Assembly (NCBI GenBank): GCA_003344405.1
Contig: NOWV01000075.1
Location: 124,001 to 188,000, forward strand
Direction of reading: 5' to 3'
DNA: 64,000 bases
Origin: Trichoplax sp. H2
Taxonomy: Eukaryota; Placozoa; Uniplacotomia; Trichoplacea
Part shown: positions 33,996 through 60,381 of the stretch, piece by piece
Layout: every line of letters begins with the position of its first letter
Numbering within the stretch: the stretch's first letter is position 1
Notes under the pieces: generated by a model
What the model was told of the DNA's origin: nothing
Seen by the model: only the letters and a program-made list of their open reading frames with translations
The model's database searches: none
Translations under genes and position numbers: made by a program

Positions 33996-36900
33996 AAAGG
34001 AAAGGAAGAGATAGGCAACAGCCGTTCAGTATACTAAATATGACGGACTAACTAGTTTAATGATCATCTCAATTGAATCGTTTGTCTGAAACGATGCACT
34101 ATGCCGTAGCAATATTATCCACTATTGCATTGTTATCCAAATGAGCTGCTGATTGATTTTTGTACCTTGTAGTCTACGGTTTCAGTCATGGCGTATAGTA
34201 GAATGACCAGAAAAATGGCCAACGATGACGCTACTTTGCACTGGATGAGGCCCCACCTGATAGCTGCTTCTGTTCTTCGTAGTGCCTAACTAGACTAAGT
34301 ATTGCACTCGCATACTACTGATCAAACTGACATAAGTGTAGAACAGTAAAGCAGCTTGCCATGCCATACTATCGCTATCAGACTGCTTTATATTGGATAC
34401 GTTTAGTAGCGGAATTCAATTTAAAAAATTACGAAATTATATTGGCGAATGGAATCGATTTCTTAACTATATCGATGCTTATATCTTTTATCACAAATAC
34501 GTCGTAAAGTAAAAAAGAAATTGTCGATGTTATATAACAGGAACTATAGTAGAAACTGTTCAGTGTAGTCCATTGGTAATTAAAGTAAATAAATTAGGTG
34601 ATCATCCCTTTACAGTCTTCTTGTTATGATGGAATCATTATATTATTAGTAAGCAGGGCTTATCCATCGGATCTAAACGGAATGTAACCTTTAGAAATTA
34701 AAATTGTTGATTAAAAGATAAATAGATACTGTACACTATCAAGTATAAATTTCTATAACGACGTTAACATTATTATTGTTATTATTATTATCATAATTAC
34801 ATTTATTTTCTAGAATTGCATTAATACATATAAACAACAATGATAATAATTGGCCTTAGATTGCGCTTAATTAATGATACTTGTTGATAGTTTCGATAGT
34901 ATATCCATTTCGCACGAGAAACGATCATTGGCAATAATTTGGCTGTAATTACTATTTGTAAAATGGCGGTGTAAAAGTTGAGATATTGAATTTGACAAAT
35001 AATAGCTACATTTAACTAGCATTGAATTTAATATTTATAATCACTGTAGTGCAAGCAATAAATACAGTCAACCGGTATTTAATCGTTTTTACTGATACGA
35101 TATAATAGTGATGTAAATAATAAATCTATTTCGCACTTAAATAAAAAAAGCAATACACATCCTCTGTGATATGGGTAGATGTAGTAGCTAGATCGACGAT
35201 CATTCCATATGGGTTCACTATTATAATTTATTAAGTTTATCTTGAATGTTCTTACAATAGATAATATCATGTCTCCATTCAATGTATATAGTTTCAGCAT
35301 CATGCGGACATTTTGTTGTCATGACGCTCAATAAATACAATACCAAATGACATAAAGTAGATTATTATTCAATAGGGCCACGCCGTTATTAGTTTAGATA
35401 CATCGAAATAAAGATATACAACTTATTGTGAACTCATTGTAGTACGCTATATTAATATTAAAACATAAGTAGTATTGGCGGCAATCACAACCTACAAGTA
35501 AAACAGGCTCTTTATTCCTTAGAACAACGACTTCCTAACAAGACACTCTACTCTAAATTATTCTTATCCACAAGTTCGATCTTAATTACATCTTAATTAT
35601 ATATCGAATTCGCAGCAATTTATAACTGATAAACGATTAATCGTAAGAAATTATTCTACATCATCCCCACTAATGAAGACTTTAATCTATCATCTAGAAT
35701 CAACTGTAATGTACAGATGATGACAGACATGTAATTACAATCAACAATCTCTAATTAAGAAAGGCATCGATTTTCTAGTTATCTACCAGTAGGATTAAGA
35801 TTATTAATTGTAACGTACTTCAGTCATAATTCAATACTGATCATAATAGTTATATTAATACACAAGATTGGCAGACAATTTTATTGTCTCACTGCTAATG
35901 GTTGATGTATTTCTCTTATGCTAGTCATTGTTTCAATGACATCTGACATTAATATAACATTAAAAACTCATTGGACGGCTCTATGTACACAAAATACGGT
36001 TTATTGTAATGCCAATGTAGTTCAAAATCATCGGCGAGAGAAAAGTAGGAGAACGCTACATTGTAGAGGCCAACACTGCATCACAAGACACTAGTCGCTA
36101 TTGGGTGTCATATTTACTTTCTACCATCGTTACCACCAACGTAAGTTTTCTACTCCACTCCTCATTCCTATTCAGTGCTAGTGCAACGACAAACTATTTC
36201 TTTCTACTATTTAACGGATGCATGCAAAGTAAGTAAACTTAACAGTCGCTACTTTTACTCATAGTCTACGAACAGTGCAATAATAACGACGGTAAAAGTT
36301 TCATATCGAGTAAAACGTGGATTTGTCATACCTATGGAAGCATCAAGTACTATGACGCCGTAGCTAAAAAATTCTTTTTTATTACTATCAGATTTTAATT
36401 TGACGTTTCAACGATTAAAAGTCATCAGATTGATAGCATCATTTTTATATATTTATCCCGGAACACGGAAAGAAGTTAATTAGGTATGTTACTTAATAAA
36501 TTTTGTTGTAAATAAATGCACGATAGTATAGTTGGTACGTTTTTACTGGTTTAGAGTAAATTGCAGTTTTTATCAAACGCTATTTGATTGCCTATTTCAC
36601 CAGAGTAGAATGGAGTAGCGTAAACTCCATCAAATTTATTTTGTAATTTATCCACCTTATGGTTTCGTAAGAACATTAACAAGGAAAGTGGATTGCTAGA
36701 GCGCAGTTAGATAAAATATTTCCGATAATGCTAGTTAACAACATTCCTGTCCTAATTAGTGATACGTACTGATTTATTTCTCAAGCTTCATCTCATCTTA
36801 TGCCATTGCTAACATCATTTACGATGTAACAGATTTTTTTCTGAAATGAATTGAAATGAACGCCATGTTATACCAAAGTAACTTACGTAAATAAAACTTA

Positions 36901-38831
36901 AATATTTCGATATCAAGCGATAGCTTATACCTAGCATACAGACATTCACATCACAGAAACAGACAGTCGTGGTACTTGTTTACTTACTGTCGCAACATGA
37001 GGGTATGATTTACTTACAATCTAGTTTTAATCTTATTTTAGCTACGATTTTCAAGGTAAATTGTATAAATTTCGTTACATAATTTCTTATATTAATCACT
37101 TAAGAGCCAATCCCTTTTGTAATTAAGCCAGTTATTTACAGAGTTTTGATATCAAATGCAAAATTTTAGTTACTTGAAGTTATTGTATTACCTCACAATA
37201 TTGTAGGTTTATCAAAAGCGAATTGCTAATTGAATTAAAGAAGAAAATGTAATTCTAACATTTTATCTTGTTGGTATATCATATAAGAATGAAACGCAAA
37301 CTAAATTAATGTTTTGTCCCCTAAAGGAGGTAACATTAGTCGGCTTTGAATAACTATTTCATCTCTAAAAGAGCCTGGTTTAGTTTAAGATTGCAATTCA
37401 GAAGGATTGTGTAGTAAACTTTACTCAATAAAGTCGCTTACTTTCTTTACTAGATATTACTGTGATTATGAAGTTATTTTGATAAACTTCGATGTAATCA
37501 ATGAAAATATTCCTGTGTTTAGCAATGTCATAGCATCGAAAATTAACATTTTGAACATTTATATTACCGCCATATCAACAGCTATTATCATAGCCAGAGC
37601 GAAATTTAAACTCATGTTATTCTAGCCGTAGCTAATTCAAGAATAACCTCAAAAATTGCTTTGCTTTCATTCACGCAAGTTGCTTAACGTAGTTAAATTC
37701 TCAAATTCTATTTGGAGGAATCTTTCTTGGTCATTCTTAAGCTTATACTTGCTCATAATACTGTTGCAACATATTATTTAGATATTATATCACCAATTTA
37801 TTGATACTAGTTTTCATATTCTAACGTAATAGAAACCCAAAATTACTCTCTCAAGAGGGTAATTTCCCATATTTCCGAATATGTTACATTAATAACGTTA
37901 TTACAATCTAAAAATAGATTGTCATTGTGCACGAGATATATAAGTAATTAGTGATAGCATCGACAGCAGAATCTTCAATAAAGTACTAAAATTTGCGTGT
38001 ATATAGGCCTGTCCTCTCTACCATTATTCAGGCCACCACAACTATTTAGCGTCAAAGGATCTTGTAAAATTAACGAGGTTATTTTATGATTTGCTTCACA
38101 TTGCATGGTTTATACAATTAAAAGTAGTGGGAGATACAGTACTAGACTCTATTTGTGGTGCACTTGGAACAGTAGACGTCATGTTTGCCATCAATTCATC
38201 CTATCAATTAACTCATGCATCACTTTGTCCACATAAAATGATAATAAGGTTGCACTTAAAATTAAAAGAGATCAATTGCTCCTTAAATCCTCTTATTCAA
38301 TCGTTGCTATTCTAACTTCACTTTAATTACTTCGCTTTCCCTTCGTTTTCAAACATTGAAACCAAATCTTATTTAGTACTGAGTTTCATTTACTCGAAGA
38401 TTGCGTTATATTGATGGAGTTATACGCATATACTGTATGACGCAAATTATGGTAGACATTATTAATATTTTGTAGTATACAGTATAACAGTACACACCCA
38501 TGATAAAATGAATTATTAATCGTGCTCATTAAAAATTTCCTCACTATGTTGTTGTTACTTATGGAATATTTTAGTCTAGAAGCGATCTATTACTGTATGT
38601 AATAAAAATTGATTTTGATTGATACAGCAATCACTGTTTTAGTATTAAGATTGAGACTGTTCTACAAAGCTAACCAACCATATGTAATTTTTATAACTGT
38701 ATGACAATACACGTATCAATATTATTTGTCTATTAAAAGAATTCAATTGTATTAACGTTACCTCATTTCAAATAAGAATGTTGTTTACATTAACATATAT
38801 TATTTTATAGTATTAATAGGTTGAATCAATT
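33996..38831. other. intergenic spacer, 5' side of the TRIM-NHL gene
   Basis: AT-rich DNA with no gene I can support. Just before the TRIM start, 'attttatagtattaatag' (about 38803-38820) looks like splice acceptors. The ATG exon may therefore be preceded by a 5' UTR intron and a non-coding exon somewhere in this spacer. A stop-free stretch at 38091-38315 has coding-like composition but no ATG at its start. Other short ORFs look like chance. Confidence 0.5.
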
Positions 38832-41812
38832 ATGGAGAATGCGTCAGATTCATATCACACTGATGGCTACCTAAATACAAATGGCTCGAGTATAATTATG
38901 GCAAATGGTGAAATTTCACTAAATTGTAGTATATGTAGAAAACGCTTTAATACGCCACGTTTGTTGCCATGTTTGCACACATTTTGCCATAAATGCATCG
39001 AAGGGCTAAAATCGATGAGTTCTAACTCGATTATATGTCCATTATGCCAGAAAGAAATGAGACTAATGAATGGTATGACTACATTTCCAATCAACTTCGT
39101 TATCAACAATTTATTGAATGTTAAAGCTTTACATGATACAAAAAGTGGCTCATTTTTCTGTTGCGATTCGTGTGAAACCGATGATTCAGCTGCTAGATAT
39201 CGTTGTGACCAATGCTTACAGTTTTTATGCGATTTTTGTGCTGAAGCCCATCGTAGAATGAGTGTTACGCGTAATCATAATATTGCTAGTATTGAACAAT
39301 TACTTACACGCGTAGAATTAAGCGGTCCCGTTGCTTTACAACGTCCATACTTCTGCAAGCGTCATAAAGGCGAACCATTTCGTTATTATTGTCAAGAATG
39401 TCAAGAGCACCTTTGTCGTGAATGCATCGAACAACATCGAACACACACTACTAGTGTATTAGAGGATGCTGCAACACAAACTAAAAGGAATATTGAACAA
39501 GCACTTAAAAAGGCTCGAATTAACAGTAAGCCTGTTGTCAACTCACTTTTAACGGTGAAAAGTACCATGAAAGATGTTAATAAAAGTGTTACACAAGTTA
39601 ACAATGTTATAAAGAAAACTTTCGATAGATTGATTGAATTGCTACAATTGCGTGCAAGAGAATTATTTAGTGAGGTGCAAACTATTAGATCAGCTAAAAT
39701 TAAGCTTCTGCAACGTCAGCATGATGAAATTGAAACTTCGCTAGAGACTACAATTACTGGTTGTACATTAGCTGAGCATGTGTTGAAAGAAGGTAGCTCG
39801 GTGGAAATTTTAAATTTAGGACCGCATATCATTAATCGATTGGAAGAATTATCCTCCCAAAAATATGACAAATCCATTCTTCAACCACAGGAAGATTCAC
39901 ATATTGAATTCATGAATGAAAATGAAATCTTTCAACAAGCTCTTAATAATTTTGGCAGAATTAATAGCAATGCCAAGACATGTCCCAGTGCCTCGTCTAT
40001 CGTTGAATGTCCAGCGCTACATTATTGTCCAACAGGAAAAAGAATGGCGTTAACCCTTATTACCCGAGATTCTTTCAATACGCCTCGACGGACAGGTGGT
40101 GACAACGTGCAAGGTGTTTTGAGACGATTAGATTCGAACAACAAACGCAGTAAGTGAATTATTCTTGTTAATACCACCATTATTGATATCGTATTATTAT
40201 TGAAAATGTTATTTCCAAATTAATACATAACGTAATTTTTCACGATAGGTTATAAGTAGTAGTGATGATATTATGTAATGTATTAATAATGATTTTTTAT
40301 CCTATGTGTATCATCGTTTGTAGGTGACAGTACTAAAGAGTCAAAAGCAGAAATAATTGATAACAGAGATGGAACCTATGCCATTGTATACAGTACATGG
40401 ATTTCTGGGCCACATTTATTAAATATAACAGTCAATGGAGCACCCATTGCAGGCAGCCCATTCAAGGTAATTAATTACAGTAGCTAGAAATTGTCTACAT
40501 TTTTTTAATGAAAGAAGCCGTATTAAGGTGATTAAACATGTGTATAGTATATAGCCTTACCGTACACCTAGAGAGATAAATGCGTACTTGGATGCTATAC
40601 TGATTATTTATTACGTCACTTTTGTAATTACAAATCTATTCAGATTAAGTCAATTACAACGCGAAATTTTCAAGGAATTTCTACAGCAAAATTAAGCTTT
40701 AGTCGGCGTGGAGATGGTTGGGAGCAACTGCAACGCCCGAATGATGTTATTTGTGATCATGAAAACAATATATTTATTACTGATACTGGGAATGATAGGG
40801 TACAAATTTTTCAACCTGACGGCCAGTTAGTGCATTCTTTTGGTAGCAGTGGGAGTAATCCCGGTCAATTCGAGTCACCTTCTTGCTTAACTTTAGATAT
40901 CGATGGCAATGTAATTGTATCAGATACGAACAACAATCGAGTGCAAGTCTTCACTCGAAAAGGTATCTTTATTAAGTCTTTAGGCAGTGGCGGTACCGAA
41001 CCAGGAGAATTTCACGATCCTCACGGGATCACTATTGATAAAGATGGTAGAATTTTTGTTGTCGACAGTGGTAATCATCGCATCCAAGTATTTAGTTCAG
41101 ACGGTGAATATCTATATCACTTTGGGGCGAAAGGTGATAACCCTGGGCAATTAGGGCTTCCCTGGGGTATTGCAATAGATCATTCCGGCAATATTTTAAT
41201 TACAGACTATAAGAATCACCGAATTCAGGTTTTCGATCGAAACGGCAAGTACCGTTATTTATTTGGATCTAGAGGAAATGATACTGGCAGATTAAATAAC
41301 CCGACAGGTATTACGGTAGCTCCTGGAGGTCAAATTATGGTAGCGGATCGTAGCAATCATGCGGTGCAGGTAATATGCGTATATTCTATAAGTTTCTTTA
41401 CTACATGAGGTACAGAAATGAAATTTATGCGAAGTATAACTATCCTGTATTATTATTGGATTGTACACATTTTACAATTTTATCATGATGATTCCACTCC
41501 TTTTTATGCAATATGATATACCGTATGGAATGAGATAATTAAGTTGTTGATAAAGCTAGTTAGCAGCGTCGGTTGATTTAAATACACATCACACTAATTA
41601 ATTAAAATTATTCGATCTTGCTTAACATACTATAACAAGGTGAATTTATTTCCAATTTGTAGATATTTGCCCCAGATGGTATGCCATTACATAGATTTGG
41701 AAGTAAAGGTGGAACTGTTGGTCAGTTAAAATTTCCAGCTGGAGTTTGTGTAGATAATAGTAATAATGTTATTGTAGCCGATACATTTAATTGTAGAATA
41801 CAGGTTTTTTAA
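38832..41812 (+). CDS. TRIM-NHL protein, RING / two B-boxes / coiled coil / filamin / six NHL repeats (LIN-41/TRIM71-type architecture)
   Basis: Likely an E3 ubiquitin ligase and RNA-binding post-transcriptional regulator, from the family. Exons are 38832-40149, 40324-40466, 40644-41369 and 41663-41812, with phases 1, 0, 0, giving 778 aa.

The RING finger uses C32/C35...C47/H49/C52/C55...C69/C72. B-box 1 is at about 110-149 (CCDSCETDD...CDQC) and B-box 2 at about 175-206 (CKRHKGEPFRYYCQEC). A coiled coil follows at about 215-320. A filamin-type Ig domain (about 397-487) is split by intron 1 and ends DGTYAIVYSTW...GAPIAGSPF. Six NHL repeats follow (RPNDV, SPSCL, DPHGI, LPWGI, NPTGI, FPAGV starts), each with a (D/N)xxNxRVQVF-type strand. 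The protein stops directly after the sixth blade (NCRIQVF), as in LIN-41/TRIM71, so the propeller is complete. TRIM2/TRIM3 share filamin-NHL but have one B-box. Orthology is inferred from architecture only. Confidence 0.95.
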
Positions 41813-44346
41813 ACGGTAATGGAAACTTTATTACCATATGAAAGTATTTAAGCGATCTACTAATTATTATCTAAAAATATTCCGTACCACACACTATTTA
41901 AATAAGGATATCACTCTTAAAAATGTATAGGTACGATACCTTGGCAATATAGAGAGTATGTACAAGTATCACACTGCACATACGCAATTTTATTAACGTG
42001 TATTTTTGCAGCTCAAAGGGAAATAATTTGAGCATTATAACATACAAGGTACTGTTCTATTCGTACTGCATTAATATTGACCCTCATTTCATTATAATGA
42101 CTACCATTAATGAAGTAACGGAGGCAGTTGGTGCCTTATATTTGCGCCTTAAAAAATAATAGATCTTTTCTTTATCTATCGCTACTGTATGTTATACTGT
42201 AATGTGACAAAATACTTCTATTTCATGTATTGTACGAAAAATTGATCATATGTATTGTATTAATGCTACAATTGGTAGGACAAATAGTTCATTAATCTAT
42301 TTTGATATTTGTTACTACTTTGGGCAATGGCAGAACAGGTGCCTTACTGAATAGCATGTACATAACCAACTGCGCACATGATGCAGTAACATCATGTTAT
42401 TATTTTTTTTTTCAATATTTTTCTTACTCAATAAAATTTCGTCAATTTAGAAGTGGTGAAATAGCACTAAACTGTGATCCTATGCGTTTGCTTATATTTT
42501 TCTCGTTCTACTTCAAGCTCACCAAGTTTTATTGTTCGTGGATTTAATTTAATTTACTTTAATTTAATTTAATATGACGTTCATTATGTCAAGCAAAACA
42601 CCAATCCATTAATGCCAAGAAAATGTAACAACTACGTCGTTGATGGAAGTAGTGTATCTCCATAAAATCATCCTTGCTACTATACAGGCTGGTATACAGT
42701 TACCATACAGTTGTCAACTTTGACTACCATATCGTAGGTTGTACTAACGTTGCTAAGGTTCAATGTAATTAGTAATATTATTATAATAATCACCATAGGG
42801 ATTCATTCATTATTTATTATTATCATGCAACAAGGATTAGCAAGATGTTGATCATAGAAAAAAAAATGATTTTTTTCTCCTTGGCCACCGTAGATGACTG
42901 AACCGATAACATACAGTACAGTATGATATACTGTACTGCATACTGTACAATTACTGTACTGTACTGTACTGTAATTACAGTAAAATAAAATAATTGATTG
43001 ATTTGACCGAATCTTTACAGTTGAACTCTACAGTACAGTGTACTGTACTGTCTACAGTACTGTAATACTATGCTGTACTGTACTGTAGCGTTGAGTACAG
43101 TATACTGTACGAGTCCCTTTCGCAACGATAGTACAGAACAGTACGGTCGTGTGTAAAAACTTGGAGTAGCGTACAGTACTGTAGTACTGCAGATATTATT
43201 TTTTAGTCTACAGTAGAGTAGACTAAAAACATATTTCTGCGTTGGATATTTGACTTCGTTTTAGCCAGTCCTTTTAATGAATAACTGTGACAGCAGTTGT
43301 TTACTGTACTGTATTGACACTGTACAGTGGATCGTTTATCACGCTAGACGCTAACAAGTGCTGACAACATTAACTAGGAGCACAGACGGCACACTCAAAA
43401 ATAAATACGGAAAAATGCATACATTGATATATAATTATAATCACAATGATATATCGTACAATACAATCAGAGAATGAACTAGGACCACGCAGACTAGCAG
43501 TAAAAAATTACAGTTGTAAGCACCATGATAGAACGTTTCACTAGTTTTACCAACTACAGTTTACACTGCTACATTATTACAGTCAAAAGCAGCCATTCTG
43601 CATTTTCTGCGCGTTAATGCAAGTCGTTACACCATGCAGTACGTACAGTACAGTACTGTATATTTGGTGTACAATGTACTGTAGACCAGTACAGTACAGT
43701 ACTGTACGCGGCAAATCATTTTAGTACTGTACTGTACTGTACAGCATGACCATTGCTTAACTGTACTATTGTACAATGTACAGTACAGTGTACTGTTTCA
43801 AATGTTTCACTCGTACAGTACTGTACTGTACTGTGTACAGTACTTAGGGGGCCTGCGGTACATTGTACCGTACTCGGAGACTCTAAAATAATGTAAGTAC
43901 TGTAGCCATCTGACATCACCGACTGGCGTACTTGACTGCAAACGGACCGAACTAGGAAGCAAACTGACGCAACTGACTCTATGGTACAGTACAGTACAGT
44001 ATGGATGTACTGTACAGTACACGCCATGCAGACGTATCATACAGTATAGTATAAAATAGAGCAGATAAGATCATTATAATCTGACACTCTTAGTGGCGAC
44101 GCGCGTACAACTACACTGATAACTGTCACGACTGACGCAGTACTGGACTGTACTGGCTTACATCAGCCGTTGCTATTGTTGTTATTATTAGAAGGTTATA
44201 ATAAAAAAAGTTTTCATCGTATACAGTAGATAAGATTTAATCGGCCCACTCTGTTGTCACCTCATCGTTTTTGTGCATCGTTTGATGTTATCGTAGCCAT
44301 CTTTATAGTTAGGATCAAGATTTAAGTTGGTAACGGTGTTTAAAAT
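41813..44346. repeat. spacer with a second dense GTAC palindrome block (about 42915-44060)
   Basis: After the TRIM stop the DNA is AT-rich, with an (AATTT)n run at about 42540-42575. From about 42915 it becomes packed with ACAGTAC/GTACTGT units, including long uninterrupted runs near 42950-42972, 43057-43085, 43650-43745 and 43813-43842. The arms 'ttttagtctac' and 'gtagactaaaa' (43201-43228) form a hairpin. Minus-strand ORFs at 43716-44040 are repeat products. The calcineurin promoter and 5' UTR should lie in the last few hundred bases, which are less AT-rich and contain 'gcgacgcgcg' near 44096. Confidence 0.75.
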
Positions 44347-53199
<8,853 letters not shown>

Positions 53200-55422
53200 A
53201 TGTTTTTTCGACTGAAGCTTGAAATTTTACAAAGCTTTATGTATTCATAATAACATTGTAAGTCAGTCTGTAAAAGATTACTATTAGCTTGTAATGAAAA
53301 TGGGTGCCGAAGTAGCGTCTCATTTGAGATTGCTAATATGATCGAAAATGTAACAAATGAATATGTAGTTGTTTGGTTGAGTTGCTCTCTCATATTTGCA
53401 ACCTACTGCAAATGAAGTGCAGGCTATGCCTTAAATGTAATCGACTAAACAAAATAACAATTGGCATCTAATCATAATGTAGTAAAGATACTGTGTCTCT
53501 TGTCGATGAAATCGTATATTACTTATGTTGTGTTACATTACTGGGATTTCGGAAAGGCATACACCAATTTTCGGGTATATCGAAAGTGTCGACTGTGTTA
53601 TTTTAGTTACCATAATTGAAATGGCTTGATAGGTTATGATATAAATGACGATTATCTTGCGTAATACTAACAACAATTTGATATTTGCCGTTAGACGCTA
53701 TGCCAATTTGGCTTTAGATACTTACAGTATTAGAAATTATGATATATACGTATTGTGGTAAATGGATATCGATACCGAATTGCGCCGTTAAATATCTGCT
53801 GTTGTGCTATGAATGTTAGCCACCTCTATAAACTTCTTCGCTACAATACTGTAATCGACACAATTGTAACTGCTACCTTTAGATTTGTAATACATTTGTA
53901 CAGCTTGTAGTTTACAAGTTATTTTAGCCGCGAATTTAAATCTTGGAAGTACACAAGAATTATTTCCTTTTTGCGAAAGAAAAATTTTTGTTAATAAACT
54001 TCCTATGTTGTTATTGTAAAGATGGCTAACTTTCATCAAGACTTTTTGCAGCTTTCTGCTTTTGTTACGAATGTTTGCCGCATGCATCACATGTCCGTAT
54101 ACGACCGTACTGTGTATGTTGATATGAGTGCAATTAATGTACTGACTTAAATGACGTGATATCAAGTATTCTAAGTTAACACAATAAAACTTCAAATAAA
54201 TGGATTGATACACTACCTGTACTATAGACTAGTCTTATCAGTATGATAACCTTGCATCACCTGACGGCATCGCGCTTATATGCAGTAACTTGTGCAGGTG
54301 CACGTATATCCGCCAATGATGATATGAACCGATGCAATGTAGCGTACATTGCAACTGCGCTATAATTTTTTGTACTGCTAATTAAGATATTCATCGATAA
54401 CTATATTTTGATGCTAATTAAAGAAAGGCTAGTAAGAAACTTGATTAGTAAAGGGTAAATCCATAATTCCGATTTATCGTTTGCTAGCAGGTGGATCAAT
54501 ATATCAACGACGACACATTAAAGGAAATGATAAATATGATACAGTTAGTAGTTATCTCATTGACGATTTTGATGCATTTATAATAATCTCGTAGTAAGGG
54601 GTACCAGAGTTAGCAGAATACCATTTGGATCTGACATCTCACTAACGAATTTTCTGCCAAATACTGGATTTTAATCGCATTTTTCGATCGCAGTTACGAC
54701 TTTATTTCCGGACAATGTGGCACACTGCAGTACTTTTCAAAATTTTGTGCCAGGTAAAAGTAAAATACTTATACAATGGCCTCAAAACCAGAAACTAAAT
54801 TTAATTCGTATCTATACTATTTAAAGCAAAAATAGAATAGAAGAAGAACAAGGTTTTCTTACGGCGCTCTCGGACAACACTGGTAAATGTTAATCGCAAA
54901 ACACATATTACTACATTTCATAATGTATCAATTTTGACGTTGATCAAAACAATAGTAAAAAATCACGACGTTGAAGCTCTAACCTTCTGATAACATGGTC
55001 GAATAAGTATATAACAGATGTTATAGATACAAATACCATTATCCTGAATTTCTTTAGCATTACGATTTAGTGGTGTAGCTGGAGACAACCGTTACGTCAC
55101 TAATACAGTATGTTAAATTATGTATTAGATGAAAATGGTTCTCGTTTCCAAATATTTACAGATTACTTATTACGAGAGAAAAATCTGTACAAAATTTTAC
55201 ATCAAGGGATAAAGTATTTCCTAATAGGGTAAGAGATTTATCAAGGAGTCATCATCTACTCCTGCTATTATCTTCGAGGTATCAAATAAAGTGCCCATTT
55301 CACGATATACATTACAAAGTAGTTCTTTGCGTTATCAATTAATTATCTAAGAAAAAGTTTGTATTTGTTAATAGTACTGTTATCTTGGTAATGTGTAACA
55401 TACACACGTCGATTAAATAAAA
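53200..55422. other. convergent spacer: calcineurin 3' UTR, then KAT8 3' flank
   Basis: Two AATAAA signals at 54183-54188 and 54195-54200 suggest a calcineurin 3' UTR of about 1 kb. On the opposite strand a 423-base stop-free stretch (53788-54213) begins with GTG; its first ATG is well inside. It has no recognisable domain and lies antisense to the presumed UTR. From 54210 to 55422 I see only AT-rich sequence, presumably including the KAT8 3' UTR. Confidence 0.55.
54183..54200 (+). terminator. paired polyadenylation signals, probably calcineurin A
   Basis: AATAAA occurs at 54183 and again at 54195, about 1 kb beyond the calcineurin stop codon, in the correct orientation. Nearer signals cannot be excluded. 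Confidence 0.4.
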
Positions 55423-59875
<4,453 letters not shown>

Positions 59876-60215
59876 GACTGTATAATCACACTGTGAACAA
59901 CAGTTTGAGCACCGTCCGTATGAAAGAAAAGGCAATTTCTGAGTTCAAAACTACCGTAACCACTATAGCCCACTGGTGACTGTCACAGAAAGGCTAATAT
60001 CTCTCGCTCTCTTCCTAACGCAATCAACAGTCTTGAATAGTTTTACCGTATTGTCAGACCAATAACGTTGAATTAGGGCATTCAACGTCAATTACTTTTG
60101 CACTAAACCAGTCGCCAATCTTGGATTTGGAAAAAAAATTTTTTTCTATCTTCTCGCCTTTGACGGCCAATTTGTTTTACTTTGGGCTAAAATACAGTCA
60201 GAAAAGGAAGACAAC

Positions 60216-60260
60216 ACAGTACGGTACGGTAGGGTACGGTACCGTACCGTACCGTACAGA
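60216..60260. repeat. GGTACC/GTACGG palindromic cluster
   Basis: 'acggtacggtagggtacggt' is followed directly by 'accgtaccgtaccgtac'. Positions 60233-60248 (ggtacggt/accgtacc) are a perfect 16-base palindrome and the longer arms pair imperfectly. It is a GC-richer variant of the ACAGTAC repeats and lies about 340 bases upstream of the KAT8 ATG. Confidence 0.9.
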
Positions 60261-60381
60261 AGGAACAGAAGTTGCTTTTTCTTTTACAGTACAGTACAGT
60301 ACATTTAGCAGTGAGCACGTGACTACACGTCGCTCAGTTGCTGGCAACGTACAGTCCTACAGTGAGTAAATCCCGGATTTA

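Noticed and set aside
38867-39604. Minus-strand ORFs opposite the TRIM gene
   Set aside because: Shadows of the RING and B-box coding sequence.
43716-44040. Minus-strand ORFs of 103 and 77 codons
   Set aside because: Same repeat-derived Tyr-Cys-Thr-Val composition in the second GTAC block.
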